DNA from: Immersiella caudata
Lineage: Eukaryota > Ascomycota > Sordariomycetes > Sordariales > Lasiosphaeriaceae
Direction: 5' to 3'
DNA: 64,000 nt
Assembly (NCBI GenBank): GCA_030512335.1
Contig: JAULSU010000002.1
Location: 3,224,001-3,288,000 of the forward strand
Position numbers and translations under genes: made by a program. The notes beneath the pieces are model-generated. The model was not told where the DNA came from. It was given only the letters and a program-made list of their open reading frames with translations, and did no database searches. Below, piece by piece: positions 33,450-45,502 of this stretch (its first letter is position 1; every line of letters begins with the position of its first letter).

Positions 33450-34869
33450 CTATTGCTGCCCGGCTTCTTTTCTCCTCTGCTCTTCCTCGAGGAGCTCCCT
33501 TCGCTTGTGGGCGGCCTCGATGTCAGCCTTCATCCCCTTGGCCTTTTGGCGTGCTTCGTACTGGTCTCGACTCTTCATGATTCTCTGCACAATGGTGCCA
33601 GCATTGACATCCTCAAATTCGTGGTGGCCAATCTCGCGATAGATCCCCAGCTGCTTGGGTGCAGTGTAGACATCTTCGGTGTGCGTCATGAAGGAGGTTG
33701 GCCCATGGTAGACGGCGTCCGGCGTTCCCCAGGGAAGAGTAGTGAGGTATGCCGCTGTAGGGGTGAATGGGGCACCAAAGACCACAGCGTTGATGTACTG
33801 GTAGTGATTAGCACGCTGCCAGCCGACCACGCACGCAAGACTCACCCGGCACTGGAGAACGCAGAGTCCACGCTCGAAGATGTTCATGATGGGGTAGTTA
33901 ACACCTTTCCATGTGTTGATAACCTCATCGTTGTGCACGCCGGCCACGACATAGACAGGCCCATAGTCGGCGCCTTTGCCTCTTCTCTCCTCGATGGCTT
34001 GCTGAGAATACCAACCATCCTTTCTAGCCAAGTCCTCCTCCGCCTTGGTCACCGAGCGTAGAAACTCGATGTGGCCACTCGAAAACAGGTCGAAGCCGCC
34101 ATCGACATAGACGACTCTTTGGCCGGGCTTTGGGCCCTTCCCTTTGAATAACTCCTTGAAGATGCCCTTCTTCTCGGGGCCCTCTTCTTGGGACCAGAAC
34201 CAGACATCGGCGCCAGGGTTCTTCGCCGTCTCGTCGGTGGCGTAGAGTCTGATTCTTTCCTTCATGGCCTCACCGGTAACTTTGCGTTCCGTTTCGGTCC
34301 CGGGACCCTCCTCGCCAGCGAGCATCTTCTCCAGCGACTTGATGAAGTGGCCCTTAGTGCACAGTAACATGCGTCCCACAAGGTCCGTGGTGGAGATGCT
34401 GGGTGTCCTCTTAACGACCTTAAAGCGATCAGCGGCCTTGACGAAGCGGTAGCAGTCCTCGCCGCTGCCGTCCGAGGTAATGTCGTCACCGTGGACCACA
34501 TACTTGCAGCCATAGTGACTGATCCAGTCCAGCTGGGTCACGTAGGGGGCATAGGGGATAGATTTGGTCACCCAGCGGCAGGCGTCAGTGGCGAGCAGTC
34601 TCTCTCGCAGCGTCATCACTGTCGGACCCTTGTTCTCTAAGATAGCCTCGTCTGAGTGCACACCCACGTACAGCTCATCGCCCAGCTGGCGGGCTTGGAC
34701 CACGGCACCTGCATGGCCTGGAGGGGGTGTCAACGAGGTCCCAGTCCAGAAGAGGAGAAATCAGCGCACCATGGTGAAAGAAGTCAAAGCAGCCGTCAAC
34801 CCAGAGCCGGCCCTCGAGAAGTTCGGGTGCGGGGTCCCCTTGCGGGCGAGGCTCATCCGTGGCTGTCAT
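33450..34869 (-). CDS. ECT1: Ethanolamine-phosphate cytidylyltransferase
   Basis: Three exons, 34869-34770, 34717-33846 and 33797-33450, give 439 aa. Intron 1 (52 nt) splits the catalytic loop and its removal restores FFHHGHAGA. Intron 2 (48 nt, stop-free, frame-keeping) interrupts VLQCR / YINAVVFGAP, so the gene also reads through as one long frame. Two cytidylyltransferase domains are visible. The first has WVDGCFDFFHHGH and KRTPSISTTDLVGRML; the second (about residues 235-400) has VYVDGGFDLFSSGHIEFL, where the HxGH histidine is replaced (SSGH), then YPIMNIFERGLCVL. The enzyme makes CDP-ethanolamine from CTP and phosphoethanolamine in the Kennedy pathway, in the cytosol or at ER membranes. 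The C-terminus is a charged helix (KRRELLEEEQRRKE). Confidence 0.93.
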
Positions 34870-35954
34870 GGTTTGCCTAACAGAGAAACTATCCGACGCT
34901 TTGATGTTCACACTGCGTATGGTAGCTCTGGAGGGTGATGGTTCGGACGCTGGCTTGGACCTTCAAACCGTCCGTAGAAAAGTTGTTATTTCGATGAGTC
35001 TACGATGAATCGACGTATAAACGAAAAAAAAAAATGATCGCAAGGCAAATGAGAAGAGTAGTATCAAATTCAGGCCAGTTTCTAGATTGGACAAGGTTGT
35101 TGAAATCACATGGGAGCATGCGATGTCGGTCCCACCGCTGAATTTCAAGTATCTCAAGGGCATCCACCCCCTCCCCCGCATTGGTCTGTCCTGCCGTCGC
35201 AGGCCCGTTCAGGCATCCCCTGGGGCCCAACCATCCAAGTCACACTGTCTTGCTTATCGAGCTGACCTGGTAGGTGTGTCGCTACTTCCTCGAGACCAGA
35301 CAATGGAACTTGAAAGGATGAAGGCAGGATAGACTCTACCTAGGTAGTCCCGCAGATCTCATGAATCAAGGGAGCCAGTGAACCGTAGCGCCGGAACAGG
35401 GGGATCAGCGGTTTCAACAGCGCTGAAATCCTGGGAAGTCGCTCTCACCACAGTGATTCCCGGTCCTCGTTACTGCGCTAGCCCGGCAGTTGTGACCTTG
35501 TGGCTTGTCGCGGCTGAATTGCCCAGACGCCAGGAGGGGGAATTGGCTCCGTGGAAGTCATGTCCCAAGCCGTCGAAGGGTCGTCGAAGCATGCGAGACC
35601 ATGAACCCGCCACATTGGGAGAACCCCTGCTTCGCTCTTGACAACAGCCGAAACTCGAGAACGTTGTTCCTGACTTTATCTCGACCTCGTCCGCTCTCTT
35701 GCTTCTCTTGCAGGCCTGTGTCCAAGGTTCCTTCTGGAAGCAGCACAAACTCCCCTGACGGTTGCGCAAACCCCTGAAGCCGAGTCCTGTTCCTTGCAGG
35801 ATCTTTTGGGCTTTCTCCAATCGCTACGCGCTGAACGCCAATAACGCTGGCGCAGAACGGGGCGCACTAAAATTGGCGGTCGCGAATGACGACACGGCGC
35901 GTTTTTATAATTACAAGGTGTCTTTGTGAGAGGGAGCGACTTCCCAACTGAGAC
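34870..35954. other. Divergent intergenic region, ECT1 / unknown
   Basis: Promoters of two divergent genes. The palindrome CTACCTAGGTAG recurs at 35336-35347. A ten-A tract lies near 35025. No gene recognised. Confidence 0.6.
35336..35347. repeat. CTACCTAGGTAG palindrome, second copy
   Basis: Perfect 12-bp palindrome identical to 17613-17624; intergenic in both places. Confidence 0.8.
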
Positions 35955-37459
35955 ATGTCTCAGCGGACCGCAGCGACACCAACGCAGACCACTGCTCCTT
36001 TCTTTTCCTCCTTCTTCGGCGGCGGCAGCAACAGCAGCAGCAACAACATCGCCTCGTCAGCATCGCCTGCGAAGTCGAGGCCGGGGACAAGCGCAGGCGA
36101 AGGAGTGGCCGTGGACGGGAGCCCCCGCCAACCAAACGTTCTCCACAAGGACCGAGATCGTCGACCGTCGTTCAGCCGCAAGGCATCCTTTTCGTCCTCG
36201 TCGCCTAGCAAGTCGGCACGAAAGCGCACTCTTTCCTCTGGAGCGAATGGCGCGGGACCGGGCTTGCAGATAATTGCGCCCGGTGACAACGCGATCCCCC
36301 CGCTGCCCGACTTTGCGCTCGCCGCCGCCGCCAAGTTGTCGCGCGAGTCCGAGGCTCTCCAGTCGCCCGCGTCGATCGACAGCTTTTCCAAAATGCTGAG
36401 CCGTACCGCGCCGACGCCCGTCAATGGCTACTCAACCGCCGCTCCGGGGCCTCAGCTGGCCCCACCTGCCATCGTTGCCCCTGGCCAGCCGAGCGAGCTG
36501 AGCGTCCTCCACCAGAACATTCAGGACACGGCCAACAAGAGGATATCTACCCTCGACTATTTGCGCAAAGCGTAAGACCTTCCTCGCCTAATCATCACCA
36601 TCCTTTCTGTCCTGCCTCTAACTGAACCTTGTGTGTCTTCAGTCATGAAGGTCGTGTTTACTGGTTCAACACCCTCCTCTTCGACAAGCCCGATCTGGCA
36701 CGCATGCCCTACTTCGACAGTCGCAAACTTGCCCGCCGTGCTACCAACTATCTCCTCCTGGGCATATCGCTACCCACCGTCATCGACCTCAACTCCAACT
36801 CGGCCACCGAGTTCCTCCGCAGTCTCAACATCCTGCTTACGGAGTTCGAAGCCTTCCAGGCCCTCCACTCCGAATCTGGCACATCAGCAAGCTCCCTATC
36901 ACGGGCCCGTATCCCCCACATGTTCCGTCGCGCTGGCCCCTCCATCGCGAAAGGACGCCGCTCCAGCAACGCAAACAGCTCCCTCTCCGGTTCTGGCGCG
37001 GTAGCTCTTGACTCAGGGCTCCCTCTGGACCTCTCCGATTCCTTCAGCGGCACAAACTCCATGCTCTCGGGAAGTTCTGCTCCCCTTGCTGGCGGCAGTA
37101 CCCCACCCTCTATACCCCCTGCTAGCGTTATCAACTTTGCCGCCTCAGAAACGGATCTTCTGCCAGGAGAGGAATACTCTCACTTGCTCACGCCCAGTCT
37201 GCCCTTTGATCCAGACTTCTTTGAGACTTTTGCTACCCTCTGCGATGTGCTTATCGATACATACACCCGCCTGCTGAGCCTGATACCAACTCCACGCGAG
37301 TGCGCCGGCCCGGTTGCCGACATGTTCAGCAAGGCAGACGCTCGCGTACGGAAGATCATTATCCAGGGTGTCATCAAAGAATTTGAGGATACGAGCCGCG
37401 CCGGGGTAAAGGGGGAAGTTGCCAACGTCGGGAAGGTGGTGTTGGGCGGACTGATGTGA
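35955..37459 (+). CDS. Conserved-looking protein of unknown function
   Basis: Two exons, 35955-36571 and 36643-37459, with a 71-nt intron (GTAAGA to TCAG) give 477 aa. Residues 1 to about 180 are Ser/Ala/Pro-rich and basic, probably disordered (FFSSFFGGG, SPSKSARKR). The folded part starts around 185 with LSVLHQNIQDTANKRISTLDYLRKAHEGRVYWFNTLLFDKPDLARM; the intron sits exactly at the Ala codon of RKAHEG. A helical C-terminal half continues after a Ser-rich loop with SLPFDPDFFETFATLCDVLIDTYTRLL. The shape (disordered N-terminus, helical core, no membrane helix) suggests an adaptor or regulatory protein, but I do not recognise the family name and propose no function. Confidence 0.8.
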
Positions 37460-37826
37460 ATTCCGTTAAGTCACAGTTTCTGGGAAAACCGTTGTTAACG
37501 GAAGTATCTGGTATATCTTCGGTTATATTCATCGAGGCACCACTTGAGGGGTTTTGGAGTTTGAGGCCAGGAAAGGTTACTGGTTTGCTTTGGGGGCGGC
37601 ATGGGAAATACCACATTTACACGGCTGTATGTACGAGCATTTGTTGTCTTATCTGATCATCTGCAAAGGAGCGGGAACATTATGTTTGTTTTTGTATTTC
37701 TGACAAGATCATACATCGCCAACACGACGCTATGCAATACTATAGTATCCTGACTGAACAAAATAAAGTTGTTTCGGAAGAACGAGTGTGGGTCATGTAC
37801 AAAACGAAGGGTTGATGATTTATAGA
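37460..37826. other. Convergent 3' region
   Basis: 367 bp between two convergent stops; T-rich, with an AATAAA at 37760-37765 that could serve polyadenylation. No gene. Confidence 0.6.
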
Positions 37827-40233
37827 TTAGGCCATGATCTCTTGCTTGTGGTCGCCAATGCTATACCGCCTGGATCTCCGAAGGTGAAGATGATTTCCCG
37901 TAGGGACAGACGCCATGCCAGCCATGCCAGCCATGCTAGCCATGGACTTTTTGTGTCTTAGGGTAGGCAAGGGGGAAGTAGGCCTGGAAGAGGACAGAGA
38001 AGACATTGGCCGGGGAGACATAGGTCTCGGTGAGAGGGGTCGCTCTCTCCCTGGCGATGATGTCCGGCTGCTTGAAAGCGTAAGCTGGGGTTTCGGGATA
38101 GCTGGAACAGCAGCTGAATGTTGAGCAGTGGAAACGGGTGTTGTAACCTGCAGTGTTGTGGTAACTGCGGCAGCCGGTCTCAGGGGTTCGGGCGCCAAGA
38201 GAGCTCCTGTCCCAGCCACCGAGACGGTAAGTGGCGTTACAGTAGCTGCAGCGGGCATCATGGCAGCTACCACGGTTGTCGCAGGTGTAGAAACTGGAGA
38301 GACCTTGGTGGCTTGTGTTGATGAGACAACCGGTAACGTGACCACAACTGGTGTCTCTGTTGATATTGCAGTCGGCGTAGGTTTGGCCTGGGCGAGAGGC
38401 GTTTCTGCCTCCGGAAGCTGGAGTTTCGATGCCGAAGCAACAGGTGCTGTTTCTTGCTGAGCCTCTGCCTTCGACTTATCAGTGACAACGGACGTCACGG
38501 CGACCTGTTTGGGTGCCTGGTCTGCCGTCCGTTTGTCAAGAGATGCCTGGGCTGGTGTCTTGTCCGCCGTTTTCGCGGCAGTCAGCGACGAAATGGTTGC
38601 ACCCGGCGTAGTGTTTTGGTTGGTTATCATCGTTGCTGGCTTCAATGCGATCCTTTCAGCCGCAATATTCCCAGCTCCGGGCTTTTCGGTGGCCATCTCT
38701 GATTCCCGAGCCTCTGCCAACCCTATTTGGTCTTCGTTCTTCCCTGCGGTGTCCACCGTTGCCCCCGAACCAACCAAGACTGGATCCACGGCTGGCTTGG
38801 CTTCCTCTGTTCCAGAAGATGCTGCAGCTTGCTCATCTTCCTCGTCGTCATCGAGGGCGGTACTGGCGCCACCATCCGACTCCGCATCTGAATCATCCGA
38901 GTCATCTGCCTCTACAGTCTCAAGCTTGTCATCAGCATCTGACTTGGCAAAAGACTCAACCTTATCCAAAAGTGGGATGCTGTCCAGTGGCGGAAGCAAC
39001 TTGTCTGATGCTGCAAGCTGCTCGCTCAACGACTTCCCCTGAGTTTCTTGTTCCTTGGTTTCCGTGCTGGCGGCACTCTCTGATGAGCCAGGAGCTGGCG
39101 CTGGCGTGCCAGGTGGCCGGGTAGGTTCGGCTCGATACCTTTCAGCCTCTTCAGCTGCTCGTCTCTCGGCCTCTGCTCTCCACTGAGCCTCTTCCTCTTC
39201 GGTTCGGAGCCAATACCTTCCCATCGCTGCCTGGTTTTCCTGGTGCCGCCGAAGTTTTGTTGGACTCTGTAGATTGACTTTGGGCGCGTTTTGCTGCGAA
39301 ACGGGATCCAACAGCGCCATATAGGTCACAGTGCTCTTGCTCCTTCGTTTCACCGGCGCAAAGCGCCGACCAGGCCCAACGTCTACTCTGTGGATAGTCG
39401 CTTTGGCAAATCTCACAGTGGCACCAGGCGACAAAGGCCGAAAAACGGGCGAAGTTGGCTGCGAAACCGAGCCACCGTCAGGCGAGCTGCCAGAGGCGGG
39501 ACCCTCAGGGGTGATAGGTGAGAGCCCAGTAATTGCGGCTAGCTGTCCGGGGCCGGGGTTGGCTGCTGATGTTGAGAGCGACCGGATATGCCTCGGGGGT
39601 GGCCGGGTCCCGTCCGGACTGGAGACACGAAGAATGGACTTTGGCATTGGAGGCGGGGGACTGTAGCCACGCGCGTGCAAGATTGGTTAACAGTGTTCAG
39701 TTTGACCAGAGTGGATTTAGGGGTGCGTACCTTGGGACTTTGCTTTCTTGTGTGGTTGCGCCGAGATGCTGAGACTTTTTCTTGCGCACTTCGACGCCGT
39801 CACGAGTAGTCTTGTTGAGCTTCTCCGAGGAGCCCGACTTGACGGTCTTTGAGTTCCCTTCTGATGTCTTTGCGTGTTTCGTCTTAGCACCTGAGTCCTC
39901 CTGGATCCCCACGAGGGTCGAGATCGATAATGTTCGAAGCGTAGCTGAATTTTTACGTGCCTTCTTCTTGATGTCGGTACCATGACTGTGTCTGCGTGGT
40001 TTTGAAAGCCCCTGAGACAAGGAGGCGGGGGCAGACTGTGTTGATGTTGACGAGACGGTTGTCGAGGCTTTAGGGGGAAGTGTCCTCCCTTGTAGGTACG
40101 TCAGCACCGAGGTGAGCGAGTCCTTCCGCTGGGGCTGCCGGAGAGCGTCCACCCGGTGCCTCGGCTCTTTCGGTTCCTTTGGCTCCCGGGGCTCTTTGGG
40201 CTCTCTCAACTCTTTGGGTTCTTTAGTCGACAT
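37827..40233 (-). CDS. Large low-complexity protein, unknown function
   Basis: Two exons, 40233-39731 and 39660-37827, with a 70-nt phase-2 intron, give 778 aa. The start is the ATG at 40231-40233. It opens with charged KEP/REP repeats (residues 3-24). A conserved-looking block near residues 230-300 contains PGATVRFAKATIHRVDVG and, later, RYWLRTEEEEAQWRAEAERR, an acidic/Ala coiled-coil-like helix. The rest is acidic (DDSDDSDAESD), then a long Thr/Val/Ala/Pro-rich stretch, and ends in SPRPMSP repeats, a MAGMAGMA repeat and a basic tail. No enzyme motif or transmembrane helix seen. Probably disordered; function unassigned. Confidence 0.75.
37913..37944. repeat. Tandem CATGCCAGC repeats inside a coding exon
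   Basis: Imperfect 9-nt units on the plus strand encode the MASMAGMAGMAS stretch of the minus-strand gene. A likely site of length polymorphism. Confidence 0.8.
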
Positions 40234-42228
40234 GGTCGCGTCCGCCACCCAAGGAAGCGATGCGAAGGATGAGAAAAAGAAAGTAATCTGGTAGATATCA
40301 AAATCATAAAGAGCTGGTCGCAGTACCTAGATCCAAGATTGCAGCGAATACAGACTGCAGATGAGCTGGAAGGAGTAGCCGAGTAATATGTCGCTGGGGC
40401 TTGGGGTTCGGGCAGGTTGGGCGACAACACACGACTTCGCGATAGTTAGGGGACCCAATCACGACGGCAGATGCAGGCGTGCAGCATCGCGCAGGCGTCG
40501 TGCCATCTGGCATCACTAGATGGACAGGCAGCGATTTACCCGAATGATTAAAAACAGGATAGAACACTGTGCTGTCTCCCTTCGGAAACGCCTAGGTGCC
40601 AGCTCTCATCTTACAGCACATGCTGTCCCCCCGACCATCCTCACACAGAGGACGGCGCGTCTTGGCCGAGGACTTGATGAGCCCGGCTGCGATACCAGTT
40701 CGTGGGAGCCCTGCTCAGGGATAGAGGCCAGTAAGTCAGCGCCCTCCAAGGCGCTGCCAGTAGCTGACGAGCCACAGATCAAGAAACCTTGGGTTTTGTT
40801 GACATCTTGCGGCTGGGGGGGGGATGCAGGGGAAAGGGTACTCGATCGAACGAGCGGCCCGCTGGGTTCGATCCATGACGCACGAAACGCAGGTAAAGTG
40901 TGCCCAATCCACGTGTGCCTGCATCGATGGAAGGTGACGACGGACAGCAGACAGCAGCTCACCAGTATGCCGCGGAATAATGGCGCGAATAGACTCTTAT
41001 GTTCACGTCAACAACGATCAGCACAGAGAAGGGTGGCCTCGATCCCGAGCCCGATCGGGTGTGCCCCCACACCATTTCACCTGGCACCTTTCCGGCTTGT
41101 CGGCATCAAGGTGCGGAGTGCTCCGCACACCTGCACACCCTCTAGCCGCCAGTTGGGAAGGCGCTGACGTCTCAAAGATGAGGCGACTGAGAAGCGACGA
41201 GTCAGAACGCCCACGCCTATCGGCGGCTAGCCGCGGCCCAATCGACGTCAAATCACGGATTCCGCGCAGAGATTCGGAATATTCCACGGTCCTTCAACAA
41301 CGCTTGCCCACGTCTTGTGTCGGCCATGACCTCCCAGCGATGCACCAATACATCAATTGACCAAGAAAAAGCCGTGGAGCGGCTGAAGTTTGGTACCTAA
41401 CCGGGACTGAACAACCTTGAGTAGCCTTGCGACGTCGGCAGCCGCAAAACCGGGGACACACGGAGCTACCAGTGCTCCGCACCGTCGCCTCTTCGGGGCT
41501 CGCCTCGCCATCCCTTGACTCACGAGACGGTCACTAAGAGGATACCGCTCCGTGTCGCAAATCCGCATCTTGGGATCCGATATTCGGACGCATAATTTGA
41601 TGAATTGACAGACAGCCAGCTGGGTACCCTGCGGGGCATGCTGCACAGCGGCCCTTCGGGCGGGATGGCCAAAGGGTGTTGTTGCGTTGGCGGTCCACAC
41701 GTCCCTCTCGAAGTCTCCATAGGGCGACGGCTTGTTTTATGTTGGGATGGAGGCAGTCAGCATCGAGCACGAAGCGCATAGCTCCGGCTTAGGGAGGCCG
41801 AGGCCTGGTATCGCCGCTGCGGAGATGGTCAAGTGGTTTCATCGCTTGTCCAGGGGTCCCTCTACTTCCTTGACATCATCCTCGACGCCCTCCACTCAAC
41901 AGGGCTATCCACGATCGGCTCCATTGGCCAATGGGTCACCTGGTCCATCGTGCCGAATCGAAGCCGGCGCCCTTGACATCGGTAGGAAGGTCGACAGGTA
42001 CCACTTCTAGAAACCTTATCTAGAAGCTTTTTCTCATATTGGCGGTGCGCCTCATTCCTTGTGCCCTTTCTCTTACCTACTTCCCCCATCCCTATGTTGC
42101 CCCCCTTTGTGTAGTGCCTTCCCCCACAAACGCCTTTTCATTGTCCCGACCGACTGGCAGGATAGATTTGCCTCCTCTGCCCCATATACTATATCCCCTT
42201 CCCGTTCTCACCTTGGCAGTCTAAAACG
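40234..42228. other. 2-kb divergent intergenic region
   Basis: Upstream DNA of the disordered-protein gene and of the branched-chain aminotransferase. A G9 run lies at 40815-40823. The frame at 40520-41167 (215 codons) matches nothing recognised and overlaps open frames on the other strand. The last 170 bp before 42229 are C/T-rich and contain a short upstream ORF (42094-42114). Confidence 0.55.
42094..42114 (+). promoter_or_regulatory. Possible upstream ORF in the aminotransferase leader
   Basis: ATG followed by five sense codons and TAG (M-L-P-P-F-V-stop), ending 114 bp before the main ATG inside a pyrimidine-rich tract. It matters only if transcription starts upstream of 42094, which the sequence does not settle. 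Confidence 0.3.
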
Positions 42229-43594
42229 ATGACCCAAACAACCGCGAAAGACCATGCGGGCGAGCAGGATGTAGACCTCACATCGTCGGCCCTCGGCCAC
42301 AGGTTAGCTGAGCAATCAAATGGCACCGCCAACAGCCACACCAACGGCCACACCAACGGCGCGAATGGCATCAACGGCGTGAATGGTCACGCCTCCAAGC
42401 TCCCCGAGCTGGATGCATCCCGGATCACCGTCCAGCTCGCCGACCCCAATGCGCGCGAGGTTCCCAATGAGGCCGTTGCCAACACTGGCGATGAGACCAT
42501 TTGCACTGACCACATGATCACTTGCAAGTGGCACTACAAGACCGGCTGGACCGCACCGGAGCTTAAGCCCTACGGCCCCTTCAGCCTGATGCCCGTCGCA
42601 TCCGTCCTCCACTATGCAACTGAGTGCTTCGAGGGCCTCAAGGCCTTTCGTGGCTTTGACGGTAAACTGCGCATCTTCCGTCCCAACCTCAACGCGGAGC
42701 GCATGCTCATGTCAACCCTCCGCATTGCGCTTCCCGGATTCGACCCCAAGGAATTGGAAAAGCTCATCACAATCCTTGTCGCCCAAGATGGTCCCAAGTG
42801 GCTCCCCCGCTCGCGCCCGGGCTCTTTCCTCTACATCCGCCCTGCCATCATCGGCACCCAGGCTCAGTTGGGCGTGCAGGCTTCCAAGGAGGCCCTCCTC
42901 TTCATCACCCTCAGCTTCATGCCACGCATGGACTCTCCTCCGGGCGGCATGAAGCTGCACACCAGCCCCGAAGACATGGTGCGTGCATGGGTTGGCGGTT
43001 TCGGTTACGCAAAGTTGGGAGCCAACTACGGCCCTAGTCTTCTCGCGACTGCCGAGGCACGCGCCCGTGGGTTCGGTCAGATCCTCTGGCTCTACGGAAA
43101 GGAGGGATACTGCACGGAAGCCGGGGCTAGCAACTTCTTTGTTCTCTGGAAGGCGAAGGACACCGGAAAGTTGCAGCTGGTTACCGCACCTCTCGACGAC
43201 AGGTTGATTCTCGACGGCGTGAACCGCCGCAGCGTTGTTGAGTTGTTCAGGAACAGGCTTGCCGGCGAGGTGGAAGTTGTGGAAAGGAAGTACACCATTG
43301 ACGAGGTGCTGGAGGCCGATAAAGAGGGACGACTCATTGAGTCGTTCGCCTCCGGAACCGCAGTACGTTTCCCCCCTTTACACCTTACCCCACATCGTAA
43401 CCACGATTCTGATATCTTCACAGTTCTTCATCTGCCCTGTGTCCCTGATTCATCATCGTAGCCAGAACGTCAAGATCCCTATGGGTAAGACAGGTGAGAT
43501 GGGCGAGTACACGGCTAAGGTCAAGGGATGGCTGAAGGACATTATGTATGGAATCGAGGAGCATGAATGGGGCGTTGTGGTTACCAAGGAGTAA
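42229..43594 (+). CDS. Branched-chain amino acid aminotransferase
   Basis: Two exons, 42229-43362 and 43424-43594, with a 61-nt phase-0 intron, give 434 aa. The fold-type IV PLP aminotransferase core runs from about residue 90: YGPFSLMPVASVLHYATECFEGLKAFR, FRPNLNAERM, the PLP lysine in FGYAKLGANYGPS, ILWLYG, and the C-terminal EYTAKVKGWLKDIMYG. It transfers amino groups between Leu/Ile/Val and 2-oxoglutarate. Fungi usually have mitochondrial and cytosolic forms. Residues 1-60 here are not a clear presequence; they are low complexity with repeated TNG/NGH units (near residues 30-48), so a cytosolic BAT2-like form is favoured but not proven. Without the splice, the last 56 residues would be lost. 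Confidence 0.93.
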
Positions 43595-44397
43595 GGCAAG
43601 GAAATGTAAGCGCATGGTTCAGCATCTGGTCTTCAAAAATCAGCATTGCGAGGCGGCCTTTTGAAGGTTTCGTATGGCGTTCCGGACGGGTAGCATGAAT
43701 ACAAATTGATACGAGGTCGATGCCCCTCGCTGTGCGCTGAGGCTCTTAGGGAGCGCTGCAGGTCGGAGAACTCCCCTTACGGTACCTTGCCACCGAGGAC
43801 GAGTGGTATATCTTTCAAATACCTAAAGACTGCGAAGCTTCCATCTCACCATGAAGGCAATAATGAATCGAAAACCAACCCCGCCCTTGCGGGGGCGCCA
43901 GTATAATAGCTTTCAGGCCTCGATGATCGTTTTCTTCCTCTTGAACTTGTGCTTTAACTGGGGGTCTTGCACGCTACTTGACGATTATCTGAGGCACGGG
44001 TCATGAATCCGTCGTCGCCGCGAGCTTCGGTTACAGCCCTTACTCCAATGGGAAGCATTTACTCCCATCCGAATTCCCTGCTTCAGGATTCTGGCTTCAA
44101 AAACCGGAAGCCCTCGAGGGTTCACACCAGGTTTGGGAAGGCTGAAATTCAAACAAGGGGTCAATACACACCCTCGACTCATATGCACAGAATCAGATCG
44201 ACTCGCGAGTCAAATTATCACGTATTATTAGCAGTGTTCATGTTACTGTACCTGTGTCTTTCATAAATAATGCCCTTTACAGCTCACAAGATTAGGAGTC
44301 AACATTCCCGAATCACAAAAAAATTGGTGACAAAATGCCCTCAGAAACGTGCCATGGTCTGCTGGTCCAACCAGCCAAACTTCCTGAAGGTTTGAAA
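43595..44397. other. Convergent intergenic region
   Basis: 3' flanks of the aminotransferase and of the coiled-coil gene. Several short frames, none recognised. Confidence 0.6.
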
Positions 44398-45502
44398 TCA
44401 CGGCTCGTCAATAGATTGAAAGAAGATGTGGAGATCGGGAAGTGTTGCCTTCCGAAAGTCCTGGCGATCATGTCAGCATCAATATCTTTCAGATAAATAT
44501 CCGAGAACTCACCTTTTCGACCTCCTTCATTGCCGCGACAACCGCATCACTCAGCCCAGCAATGTCACCCTCCGCACCTTGTATCTGCTTCTTGATACCA
44601 ACCCACAACTGTGTCAAGGTCTCAGCAAGTTGAGCCGCGTCGTCATCGCCTCCATGGGCTTGCCTCCCATCAGTCAAATTCTCTCGATACACCCTCGCTA
44701 CCTCCGCATCCGCAACCTCCAGTTCGCCCCAGAGCTTCCCAAGATTGGCTTCAAACTCTTCCACCTGCCTTTCGACATTTGCAACAAGGTCTCCAACGGT
44801 ATCTGTCTCCACACGGACACTACCGTCGAGGGGATCATGCTGCTGCGAGCGGATGGAGAATTGGCCCAGCAAGGCACAAAGGGTCTTGTTTTGCTTCTCC
44901 ATCTCGGCAAGGAAGGTCTCTTCACCCTGCATGGCCTCGCGAAACTTGCGGGAGACGTCGGAGTGGGCTTGCTGAAGCTGGATCATGGCTCGTTCGTGGA
45001 CGGTTTCGGCGGAGTCGAGGTAGTATTCTGGGGGGTTTGGAGTCAGTTTGGGCGTGATTGCATGGGAGCAGGGTCTGATCGTACTCTTCAACTTCTTGAT
45101 CAACTCATCTGGGTCTGCCTCCGGAGACGGCTCTCGATCCGCCTCGTTGTGGGTTACTGCACCGTGATAACTCGCCTCCGGCGTGGTTTGAAAGGCGGCG
45201 GCCATGTTTTGCTTGAAGATCGGGGCGATTGAGATCTTCGGGCGAGGTTTTTGTTGCGCGGGAAGGCTTTTCGAGACTTCAAGAGGTGTTACATTTTTTT
45301 GGGTGAAGATCCGATCGCGGAAAGACTGGCTCAGCTTTCGCTTGGGCGACGCAGAGGAAGGGGGCCTGGCATTTTCTGAGCTGCTGCCAAGAGCTGGATC
45401 AGGAGATGGGAGCTGGTGAACGGCGCCGGATGTGGGCTTTGAAATCCGGGGCTTTTTGGCAGGCGGCTCGGCTGCCGTAGCTCTTGAACGAGCGGGGAGC
45501 AT
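44398..45502 (-). CDS. Nuclear-type coiled-coil protein, unknown
   Basis: Three exons, 45502-45085, 45027-44513 and 44460-44398, give 331 aa. Intron 1 (57 nt) is stop-free and frame-keeping; intron 2 is 52 nt and the last exon adds DFRKATLPDLHIFFQSIDEP. An upstream in-frame ATG at 45568 would add 22 residues, but MLPARSR (45502) looks the better start. The first 120 residues are basic, Pro/Ser-rich and disordered, with nuclear-localisation-like AKKPR and PKRK. From about residue 140 the protein is a long helix (AETVHERAMIQLQQAHSDVSRKF to the C-terminus), consistent with a coiled coil. A kinetochore or chromatin-associated protein would fit this shape, but no family signature was recognised. 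Confidence 0.7.

Noticed and set aside
40801..40890. Possible tRNA around GGGTTCGATCC near 40865
   Set aside because: The B-box-like string is present but the T stem does not pair and no A box or anticodon arm could be fitted.
40520..41167. 215-codon plus-strand frame in the 2-kb intergenic region
   Set aside because: No family resemblance, composition unlike neighbouring proteins, and overlapping open frames on the minus strand.
16816..45084. Four introns that are multiples of three and lack stops (16816-16872, 24863-24931, 33798-33845, 45028-45084), considered as a sign of regulated intron retention
   Set aside because: With 31 predicted introns of about 50-70 nt in fairly GC-rich DNA, about four such introns are expected by chance, so the number is not evidence of regulation.
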